Of a DNA stretch of 64,000 bases, positions 42,510-49,441 are shown in pieces. The notes under the pieces are model-generated. The model saw nothing but the letters and a program-made list of their open reading frames with translations. It had not been told where the DNA came from and did not search any database. The DNA comes from a virus, in the IMG/VR virus record IMGVR_UViG_3300010885_055091, positions 62,001 through 126,000 of that record; one strand, 5' to 3'. The position numbers and the translations under genes are program-made. Numbering within the stretch: position 1 is the stretch's first letter; each line of letters starts with the position of its first letter.

Positions 42510-43485
42510 CAGTATCCCCAAAATATTCTTTGACCATGAGGTTACCGTAGTGTCTAGCTCTGGACTTTATTTTCCTAAAACAGTCTGTTTCTATCTGCCG
42601 AATTCGTTCTCGGCTTAAATCTAATATCCCTCCTATTTCCTCAAGAGTACATGGCTCTTTACCATTAAGTCCATAACGATGGGTAAGAACTAGTTGCTCC
42701 TTCTGACTAAGAAATTTAAGTATCTCACTTATTACAGCAGATTTTTCTGTGGATTCATAAGAGTTATCAGGTTCCGAATCATGACTGACCAGTAAATCTC
42801 CTACAGTGATTTCTGAGTTAAAACTAATTTTATCATCAAATGATTTTATTCTGATTCTTGACGCTTCTAAAATTCTGTTATTTAGATTTTTAGATTTTAT
42901 GATTTCTTCGATATTCTCACCTCCATTTTCGGAAAAGGATTTATGACTTTCTTTCTTGATCTGACTTAATTTATCACATATGTTCGTTGGTATTCGAATA
43001 GTGCTTATGTTATTTTCTTGATATCTACCAATTGCTTGTCTTATCCACCATGAAGCATAAGTACTAAACTTATATCCCAATTCTTGGTTAAATCTCAGTA
43101 CCGCTTGAATCAGTCCGATAGACCCCTCTTGGTAGTATTCTTCATAATCTATGCTAGTGGTACCCCTTTTACACCATTTTCTTGTCCAATAAGCTACCAG
43201 TGGGAGATTTTGTCTCACGCATTCTCGTAAAACGTTGTCCTTATCTATTTTTAGACTGCGGTACTTTTCAGTCCATGAATCATTAGATTTACTAGCTACG
43301 GAGTCTGCTTCCTTTACAAGAGAGTCTATCCATTCTCTTGCGTGGGCGGAATACCTTTTTTCCTTAATATCAGACAGACTTGGCAATTCTTGGCGATATG
43401 TCTTAAAGCAGTCTAAATCTAAGATATGGTGAATGAATTGCGACTCTAAGTCTGCGAATATTGAGAAATTATTTAAAATCATCAT
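42499..43485 (-). CDS. primary-type sigma70 RNA polymerase sigma factor
   Basis: 328 aa. Region 2 reads YYQEGSIGLIQAVLRFNQELG then KFSTYASWWIRQAIGRYQ, the -10-reading helix; region 3 includes RIPTNICDKLSQIKK; region 4 reads LSQKEQLVLTHRYGL, then CTLEEIGGILDLSRERIRQ, ending KIKSRARHYG. It is close to RpoD/RpoS structure, without the long region 1.1. Known role: promoter recognition. A full sigma like this in a phage suggests redirecting the host polymerase to late promoters. It is coupled by ATGA to the preceding gene. Confidence 0.93.
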   Translation of the reverse strand: MMILNNFSIFADLESQFIHHILDLDCFKTYRQELPSLSDIKEKRYSAHAREWIDSLVKEADSVASKSNDSWTEKYRSLKIDKDNVLRECVRQNLPLVAYWTRKWCKRGTTSIDYEEYYQEGSIGLIQAVLRFNQELGYKFSTYASWWIRQAIGRYQENNISTIRIPTNICDKLSQIKKESHKSFSENGGENIEEIIKSKNLNNRILEASRIRIKSFDDKISFNSEITVGDLLVSHDSEPDNSYESTEKSAVISEILKFLSQKEQLVLTHRYGLNGKEPCTLEEIGGILDLSRERIRQIETDCFRKIKSRARHYGNLMVKEYFGDTDGN

Positions 43486-43790
43486 ATTGTAGACATATTA
43501 TGGAGAAGGAAGAACCTGTCCCTCATCTTCTTTGAGCCGTTATTTAAAACGAACTTCTCATCTTCTCTAAATTCTGACGTTTCTTGTATAGAAATTTCCA
43601 TTCGAGACGGGATGTGGCCCTTCACAGATATAGCTACGTAGGTGTACTCTCCCGTTTGTATTATATCATCGATTCCCAAATACTCTAATCTAAGATCATC
43701 AGATTCAATCTCTGAAGCACTTTTTATATTATAAACCCCTAGTCCATATGAAAGAATCAATAACTCTCCCGGTTCAAGCCAACCCTTCAT
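43482..43790 (-). CDS. hypothetical protein coupled to sigma gene
   Basis: 102 aa, with beta-rich patterns (ELLILSYGLGVYNI, YTYVAISVKGHI). ATG at 43790 sits in TATATAATATGAA. Overlaps the sigma start by 4 bases (ATGA). It could be an anti-sigma or a helper, but only the position suggests this. Confidence 0.55.
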   Translation of the reverse strand: MKGWLEPGELLILSYGLGVYNIKSASEIESDDLRLEYLGIDDIIQTGEYTYVAISVKGHIPSRMEISIQETSEFREDEKFVLNNGSKKMRDRFFLLHNMSTI

Positions 43791-43805
43791 ATTATATAAT
43801 ACAGT

Positions 43806-44222
43806 TCAAACCCGTGGCAAATGCCTTAGACCAAATGCATCTTTTAGTAAATTAAGTATTATAACCAAAGAACTAACCGTTTCAGAATCACTTATTTCAT
43901 TTAAGTATGATAAAGCTTCAAGCTCATATGAAATAGATTTGAGTACTAATGATCGAGCTTTATCGTCGTTACCCTTTGCGGATTCGATCTTAGCGTCTCT
44001 CAATAAAACATTCGATTCCTTCCTTATTACATCTACTAAGTCACTCGTCGTAACTTTATGGTCATCATATCTCAGAGATTCTTCATGAGAAGATTCTAAA
44101 CAAGCATTAAGGTAGTCCGAAAGTTTTATCTTATTATCTTTTTCGTTAAGCTCTCTCTCGACTCCTTCTAAAATAGTCAACAGTGGCTCTACAATAGTAA
44201 GCACTATCTTGCGCTGTCTCAT
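43806..44222 (-). CDS. hypothetical helical protein
   Basis: 138 aa, almost entirely helical with many charged residues (LEGVERELNEKDNKIKL, LRDAKIESAKGNDDKARSL). Not recognised. Lies between the sigma operon and the FGE-like gene. Confidence 0.55.
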   Translation of the reverse strand: MRQRKIVLTIVEPLLTILEGVERELNEKDNKIKLSDYLNACLESSHEESLRYDDHKVTTSDLVDVIRKESNVLLRDAKIESAKGNDDKARSLVLKSISYELEALSYLNEISDSETVSSLVIILNLLKDAFGLRHLPRV

Positions 44223-44246
44223 CCAGATATAATAATTAAATAAAGT

Positions 44247-44858
44247 TTATTTATATATTTTATTATCCGAACAACATCTCCCGGTAGTCGCATAATCATG
44301 CCAATTGGGGCTGTGCGTAGTGTTTATACTATTACAAACACCTTCTCTTGACCAAAATCCACGGGTCAAAGCGTATTTACCCCTTCCTATTGAAACCCAT
44401 TCTTGGGCCGAGTTTATCATCATTCTTGCTCCAGTCTTTCCTACACACTTTGGATACTGACTCGGTATCGAATACTGATTAAGTCTACTCAATTCTTTTC
44501 CATTTCTACTTGCCACTAAATTCCATTTTGGAGCGATATAATTTCTTATAGAAGGGCAACTCTCCGGTACAGTTCCTTCACAAGCAGAAACCCATTCTTG
44601 GTGACTACATATACGTTTACCTTTGGATTCACAAATGGATTTTAGGTCCCAAGTCATTCCCCCTAGATCTATGTAGTCTTCATATAACGCTGAAATACCC
44701 AGCGTAGGTTTTCTTTCTTCAGACGCATTTATAGGATAAATATCTATACATGTTCCTAGAACAGTGGGCACCATGTCTGTGGGACATGACATCAGATTTA
44801 GACTAGTCCATACTATCCGAATATAATGGATAGCTTCATTTATTTCGAAAATTCCCAT
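44247..44858 (-). CDS. formylglycine-generating-enzyme/SUMF1-fold protein (C-type-lectin-like)
   Basis: 203 aa. GKRICSHQEWVSACEG matches the Cys-containing form of the FGE pattern (GKRLCTEAEWEKAC), MMINSAQEWVSIGRG the GNVWEWV segment, and ALTRGFWSREGVCNSIN, then TTGRCC, the end of the fold. Known members generate formylglycine, modify other targets, or act as binding folds, and phages use this fold for receptor-binding proteins. Disulfides among its many Cys are likely. No secretion signal is apparent. Function in the phage is open. Confidence 0.72.
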   Translation of the reverse strand: MGIFEINEAIHYIRIVWTSLNLMSCPTDMVPTVLGTCIDIYPINASEERKPTLGISALYEDYIDLGGMTWDLKSICESKGKRICSHQEWVSACEGTVPESCPSIRNYIAPKWNLVASRNGKELSRLNQYSIPSQYPKCVGKTGARMMINSAQEWVSIGRGKYALTRGFWSREGVCNSINTTHSPNWHDYATTGRCCSDNKIYK

Positions 44859-44873
44859 AATAACTCACTTTTG

Positions 44874-44960
44874 CGGAGACTGAGAGATTCGAACTCTCGG
44901 TACCATTAATGGTACACATGATTTCCAATCATGCACCTTCGGCCACTCGGTCAAGTCTCC
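44874..44960 (-). tRNA. tRNA-Ser (anticodon GGA)
   Basis: All parts read on the minus strand: acceptor GGAGACT with AGTCTCC, D arm, anticodon stem CATGA/TCATG with loop TTGGAAA (anticodon GGA), long variable arm GTACCATTAATGGTAC, T arm GAGAG/CTCTC with TTCGAAT. Discriminator G; no CCA is encoded (GCA follows). Reads UCC/UCU. Only tRNA found. It sits 15 bases before the FGE-like gene. Confidence 0.95.
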
Positions 44961-44986
44961 AGTTAAAGTATCAGAAATTACAGTCA

Positions 44987-45814
44987 CTACCCAGTTACTA
45001 GTATCTCTTTCATGGATTTCCTTGAATCTGGGGAACCACCTATACTACGGTTCCCCATTAACATTGTAACTTTACAATCCGAGTATAATGAAATACTTTC
45101 CTCGGAAGCGGAGTTGGATAACAAACACTTTATCCCCCTAGAATTTAAATCCGTAAATAAATCCTTTAATTCAGCGTGATCTTTTTGATGAAACCCTCCA
45201 CTAGTATAATTTGTGAACTTTGCGCTTTTGCTAATAGGAAGATATGGAGGATCAAAATAAATCACGTCTCCCATCCTTGAGGATACGACCGCTTGTTTAA
45301 AATCAGTGGTGGTAAGCTTAGCCTTTTCCAGAGATTTTGATACTTTTTTTAGGTTATCGCTAGATACTATCAGAGGGTCTACATACTTTCCATAAGGGAC
45401 ATTAAACTTTCCCGATTTGTTTACTCTATACAAGCCATTAAAACATGTTTTATTCAGGAATATAAACCTTGCTGCTACCTCAATATCATTTAGGGAATCC
45501 CTAGATAAAGATCTTATATCATAAAAAGATCTTTCTTCATTTTTATATAGAGGCTTTAAGATTTCTTGCAGCAACAAATCTAGATTATACTTTATTACTT
45601 CATATGTCACGATCAATTCTTCATTACTGTCGTTTAGGTATGCTTCTTTTATTAAATTGCGACTACTTAGATAAAAGAATACTGCTCCGCCACCCAAAAA
45701 AGGCTCGTAATAATTAAATGGGGTTATCGGAAAGAGGTCAGTCAGATGGGGAATCATCCTAGATTTACCGCCTGCCCATTTTAGAAATGGTTTTACAGTC
45801 TCACTTTTTGACAT
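44987..45814 (-). CDS. dam: DNA adenine N6-methyltransferase (Dam family)
   Basis: 275 aa, the family length. FLKWAGGKSRMIPHL (SAM-binding), YYEPFLGGGAVFFYL, LNDSNEELIVTYEVIK and DVIYFDPPYLPI (DPPY catalytic motif) occur in order. Known action: methylates adenine in GATC-like sites. Forms an overlapping set with two HNH genes (14-base overlap), so perhaps protects phage DNA from the host, or pairs with an HNH nuclease like a restriction system. Specificity is not readable. Confidence 0.93.
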   Translation of the reverse strand: MSKSETVKPFLKWAGGKSRMIPHLTDLFPITPFNYYEPFLGGGAVFFYLSSRNLIKEAYLNDSNEELIVTYEVIKYNLDLLLQEILKPLYKNEERSFYDIRSLSRDSLNDIEVAARFIFLNKTCFNGLYRVNKSGKFNVPYGKYVDPLIVSSDNLKKVSKSLEKAKLTTTDFKQAVVSSRMGDVIYFDPPYLPISKSAKFTNYTSGGFHQKDHAELKDLFTDLNSRGIKCLLSNSASEESISLYSDCKVTMLMGNRSIGGSPDSRKSMKEILVTG

Positions 45815-46301
45815 TTTTCCTTTGTTCTTTTGTAACAGTTTTGTGGCATTTTATACATAGAGTTCGCAAATTGTCCAGGCCAGATTGCCCACCACCATCA
45901 AATACAGGAATTCTATGATCTGCGTGCCATAGAGATTTTTTAGATTCCTTCATTGTAATCCTAAGTAACTGTAAAATATTTACAAAAAAGACGTTGGTCA
46001 GATATTGATCACCATCTTCTTTTTTTGCTTTTCTAGAAATATTTTCTAGTTCTATTTTCTGATATCTTGTATCAGTGAGGCACAACTCACATATTCCTAA
46101 ATCCCTTTCATATAACGTCTCTCTCATATATTTATTATTCGATCTTATTCTCCATTCGTGAACACATGGGTCTGAACAAAAGGTCCTCTTGGGTGGATAA
46201 ACCTCTTTTTTACAGTATCGACAAAATCTATTTCCCGACGAGCTGCGTAACCCCTTTGATTCTTTTTCATTTTCTTTTATTTCTAGACGTCTTTTTTTCA
46301 T
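45801..46301 (-). CDS. HNH endonuclease with N-terminal zinc site
   Basis: 166 aa from the ATG at 46301, which overlaps the upstream stop (ATGA). N-terminal FCRYCKKEVYPPKRTFCSDPC is a zinc module; the HNH core reads LWHADHRIPVFDGGG then LRTLCIKCHKTVTKEQ. Known HNH proteins nick or cut DNA; this type occurs in homing and packaging roles. Its position directly between Dam and another HNH may indicate a methylase plus nuclease set. Confidence 0.82.
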   Translation of the reverse strand: MKKRRLEIKENEKESKGLRSSSGNRFCRYCKKEVYPPKRTFCSDPCVHEWRIRSNNKYMRETLYERDLGICELCLTDTRYQKIELENISRKAKKEDGDQYLTNVFFVNILQLLRITMKESKKSLWHADHRIPVFDGGGQSGLDNLRTLCIKCHKTVTKEQRKNVKK

Positions 46302-46891
46302 ATGTTTGCATTTACGTAAGGCTTCCAAGATTCATATATCATTTCGCATAAAATATCATGGTTCACAATATCGTTCCATGAAGGCCTGACGGGTCTCTTT
46401 CTTAGAATCATGCCAGCCTGTTCAGGGGTTCTATTTCCCTTTTTTGCGTTACATGAATAACAGCAAGTTACTATATTGTCCCATGTAGTTTTACCACCAC
46501 GACTGCGTGGAATGACATGGTCATAATTTAGTTCGTTCTCAGATTTCTTTTTTTCGCAATATTGACATACATATAGATCTCTTTTATATACGTGAGGCCT
46601 AGTGAATGAAACATCGGCTTTTCTGAAAATGTCCTTACGACTCATACAAACAACTGCAGGATTATATATTTTCAGATCACCTTTACCGTCATTCACATTT
46701 CGACCGAAAGCCCTAACCACATGAATGAATTCTTTAAACCTATCACACTTAATTATACCCCATAAATCTTCATTATATTCTAAGACATTGGATATTTTAT
46801 TACTAAATATCATACATATCGCTTTTTGGGAATCTACTATACTCTGCGGTAGATATGATCTAGTGAGTACAAGGGTGTTGGTTGCCGACAT
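46298..46891 (-). CDS. HNH endonuclease
   Basis: 197 aa. N-terminal LVLTRSYLPQSIVDSQKAICM is the typical opening of a common HNH subfamily. The catalytic centre reads YVCQYCEKKKSENELNYDHVIPRSRGGKTTW, with CCYSCNAKKG for the second zinc pair. Overlaps the second HNH gene by 4 bases. Starts in CTGTATAGTTGTTATCTC. Role (homing, packaging, defence) is open. Confidence 0.85.
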   Translation of the reverse strand: MSATNTLVLTRSYLPQSIVDSQKAICMIFSNKISNVLEYNEDLWGIIKCDRFKEFIHVVRAFGRNVNDGKGDLKIYNPAVVCMSRKDIFRKADVSFTRPHVYKRDLYVCQYCEKKKSENELNYDHVIPRSRGGKTTWDNIVTCCYSCNAKKGNRTPEQAGMILRKRPVRPSWNDIVNHDILCEMIYESWKPYVNANI

Positions 46892-47003
46892 GAGATAACA
46901 ACTATACAGTGATCGGGCTTAGAATCCATAAATCTTTTTGTTCCTTCTGAGCCCAGAATTTTTATTGCTTGTCTATTATAGAAAAATCAGAAGATAAAAT
47001 CAA

Positions 47004-47294
47004 ATGACATCATCACAAAATCTCTCTAAGGAAGTCATAACCATAAATGAAAAAGTAGTAAATATTTTAAATTTCACAAATAAAGAAATTAAAGAATTTC
47101 ATGAAGAAGTAGCAAACATGAATTCTGATTCCACAAATGAAATAAGAAAATGTTGGTCAAACAACTTTTATTCCTGCGAAGACTACTTGAAAGACTTTAG
47201 TTACATATCAAATAACAAATATAAAATAGATAAAATGACGCTGGCTTCAAGTCTTTATACTTTGAGCATAATACTTTTAGTTATCTGGTTTTAA
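47004..47294 (+). CDS. small hypothetical protein with C-terminal membrane segment
   Basis: 96 aa; charged N-terminal 80 residues and a final hydrophobic TLASSLYTLSIILLVIWF. Tail-anchored. Not recognised. It begins the plus-strand surface cassette. Divergent from the HNH genes. Confidence 0.55.
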   Translation: MTSSQNLSKEVITINEKVVNILNFTNKEIKEFHEEVANMNSDSTNEIRKCWSNNFYSCEDYLKDFSYISNNKYKIDKMTLASSLYTLSIILLVIWF

Positions 47295-47338
47295 TATATC
47301 AGCAGTTTTAATTTTTAGTAAGCTCTCTGCATGAGAGT

Positions 47339-48358
47339 ATGGAATCCACTACAAAAAAATATCTAGTATTTATTAGTGTTATTTTACTACTCATTGGAGT
47401 CATAGTATTCCTACAGAATAAAATAAATAAATTAAAATATACCATAGTAGATCAAAAGTCTCAAAAGACTCTGGATGATGGTGTAGTCAAGAGTGGAAAC
47501 ACCAAGGTAGAGCCAGGGGCTATTGTTGATGCCGGTAAGAATGCAGGAATCCCTATAGATGGAATTAAAACAGATGCTGATGCAAATGGTGAAAAAGTAA
47601 CAGGAATAAACACCACGAATTCAAATAGTAGTGGAGACAAAAAAGTAAATTTATCATCATCTAGGACGGAACCTAGAAAAGACATTCATCCCACCATTAT
47701 CGAAGAACCGCCACACTCCGCGCCTATCGACTGCAGTAAGCTTGTGAAGTGTCCAGATAATCCTGACAAATACGGATACTTTATTAATAAACAAATACTT
47801 AACATTCATGAACCATTTAATAATTTAAATTTACCTTTTGGTGATATGGGATTTAGTGCGTGGCAAGAAAAACCGTGGTCCTATACTATTTTTCCTCGAA
47901 ATTATGAATCTACTATAGTGATAACTGAGAATGAATATGGTAAAAAATCAGCTTATGCTAGGTTCAGCGTCAAAGTAAATGAAAAATCATACGATATTCC
48001 AATTAGCAAGTCACAGCTAATATACTCTGATTTACCATCTACTTGGAATTTGAATCCTAGAATAATGGCTGGCATGTCTGTTGGAGTTGGGATTCCTCTA
48101 TCATTTGTGTGGGGTCCTTCTCTTGGAGTCACAATAGGCAGCTATGGAAGATATATAAGTTCACCCGATTGGTTTTTTGGAATTATATCCGTAGGATATG
48201 AAATTAATCAAAGGAACATATTCTTATCTGTAGATCCTGTTTTATATAAAATAAGCAATCACATTCCTTTTACAAATAACCTTTATATCGGCCCCACTTT
48301 GGGAATCGATATGAGCGGGAATTTTATCGGATCAGCATCTCTAAAACTTGCCTTTTGA
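47339..48358 (+). CDS. membrane-anchored protein with outer-membrane barrel-like C-terminus
   Basis: 339 aa. Transmembrane helix at about 8-28 (YLVFISVILLLIGVIVFLQ). Then a 90-residue polar linker (NTTNSNSSGDKKVNLSSSR), a Cys pair (CSKLVKC), and from about 225 alternating strands with Gly turns (GMSVGVGIPLSF, GVTIGSYGRYIS, IISVGYEI, LYIGPTLGI) ending in KLAF, the terminal aromatic of outer-membrane proteins. It might span both membranes, as a lysis spanin does, or be a surface barrel. Inference only. Confidence 0.5.
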   Translation: MESTTKKYLVFISVILLLIGVIVFLQNKINKLKYTIVDQKSQKTLDDGVVKSGNTKVEPGAIVDAGKNAGIPIDGIKTDADANGEKVTGINTTNSNSSGDKKVNLSSSRTEPRKDIHPTIIEEPPHSAPIDCSKLVKCPDNPDKYGYFINKQILNIHEPFNNLNLPFGDMGFSAWQEKPWSYTIFPRNYESTIVITENEYGKKSAYARFSVKVNEKSYDIPISKSQLIYSDLPSTWNLNPRIMAGMSVGVGIPLSFVWGPSLGVTIGSYGRYISSPDWFFGIISVGYEINQRNIFLSVDPVLYKISNHIPFTNNLYIGPTLGIDMSGNFIGSASLKLAF

Positions 48359-48574
48359 GTGACCCCTAAACACAATCAATCCATGAGATAAGTCGTATGG
48401 AGATAAAGCCACTCTTACCGGGTCTCCCACAATTACCCGTATACGATTTTGCCTCATTTTACCATTTAATCGGCCTACAACAGGAGGCCCTCCATTTTTT
48501 AAATCAATTCTAAATATTCCGCCATTAGAATCCAATACTACACCATCAAACTCAATGTGATCTTCTCTAGGCAT
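48341..48574 (-). CDS. infA: translation initiation factor IF-1
   Basis: 77 aa, the length of bacterial IF-1 (72). EDHIEFDGVVLDSNGGIFRI matches the start of IF-1 (EDVIEMEG...), then NGKMRQNRIRVIVGDPVRVA and LSPYDLSHGLIVFRG match SGKMRKNYIRILPGD and LSPYDLTRGRI. The OB-fold basic surface is kept. Known role: binds the ribosomal A site during initiation. Finding it in a phage is exceptional; some huge phages carry translation factors. It is opposite to the surface cassette and overlaps the barrel-like gene by 18 bases. Confidence 0.92.
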   Translation of the reverse strand: MPREDHIEFDGVVLDSNGGIFRIDLKNGGPPVVGRLNGKMRQNRIRVIVGDPVRVALSPYDLSHGLIVFRGHSKGKF

Positions 48575-48641
48575 ACTCTGTAGGGTACATTACCAAATTG
48601 TTTGGCTGTTAGATAGGTGTTTAATCAGGATTGAAACTAAA

Positions 48642-49433
48642 ATGACAACTACTGTAGGAGTAGAAAAATTAATTTCTGGATCCCCAGAAATTATTCTGGC
48701 ATCTGTTATAATCAGTTCAGATGCTGTATTAGTGGACCCCCTCGGCGTTTTTAATTCTAATCAGACGCAAACCCAGATAGAATCTACACTTGGTATCTCT
48801 CTTAGAGACTATAATCTTATCCAGCTCTCTTTGTATCCCATAATATCCCCAAATGGAATATATACCTATAACTATTCCACCAGGTACACCCAAATTGGGG
48901 TACTGAATCAAAATCTCTTACAATTTCAGGGTATACCTGGAATACCGGGCCAGATAGGTCCTCATGGTCCTTTTGGACCCGTGGGGCCAACTGGTCCTCT
49001 AGGAATAGGAGAGGGTGGGCCAACTGGTTCTACTGGCCCAGCAGGTTCTGGAATAATTCAAGAAATATCTTTTACTTTGAGCGGAGAGTACTCTACTATT
49101 GTTACTCCCGGAACCTTTGATCCCCCATACTTGGTAGTAAACCCGTTTACAATATCCTCTGTGGATGCAATAAGAAGAACCAGCGGTAGTGCTGGTGTTA
49201 CTTCCATAGATGTGGTCAAGAAGATGAATGCTGGTGATCCAGGAGTCAGCATTTTACCATCTCCTTTGACTATTTCTAGCGGGATGGATTATGATGTTTC
49301 TTCTACTTCAGTCTTTTTAGATTCTAACTTCACGGTTGGCAATATAATAGAAGTAAAAATATTGTCCGTTGAATCTTATTTAGCAGGTCCCCCTGAGGGT
49401 CCTGAAGGAATAAGAATTGTCATTCGCACTTGA
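48642..49433 (+). CDS. collagen-like fibre protein
   Basis: 263 aa. An N-terminal beta-rich head, then G-X-Y repeats GIPGIPGQIGPHGPFGPVG and on through GPTGSTGPAGSG (about 105-140), then a C-terminal beta domain (FTLSGEYSTIVTPG, VIEVKILSVESY). Such collagen stalks occur in phage tail fibres. ATG after AATCAGGATTGAAACTAAA. Followed at 8 bases by the Kelch gene. Confidence 0.8.
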   Translation: MTTTVGVEKLISGSPEIILASVIISSDAVLVDPLGVFNSNQTQTQIESTLGISLRDYNLIQLSLYPIISPNGIYTYNYSTRYTQIGVLNQNLLQFQGIPGIPGQIGPHGPFGPVGPTGPLGIGEGGPTGSTGPAGSGIIQEISFTLSGEYSTIVTPGTFDPPYLVVNPFTISSVDAIRRTSGSAGVTSIDVVKKMNAGDPGVSILPSPLTISSGMDYDVSSTSVFLDSNFTVGNIIEVKILSVESYLAGPPEGPEGIRIVIRT

Positions 49434-49441
49434 GGTAAAAA

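Noticed and set aside
42499-43790. Anti-sigma factor next to the sigma gene
   Set aside because: The neighbouring 102-aa protein has no recognisable anti-sigma fold; only its position suggests it.
44247-44858. Diversity-generating retroelement
   Set aside because: The target-type fold is present, but I found no reverse transcriptase or template repeat within the window.
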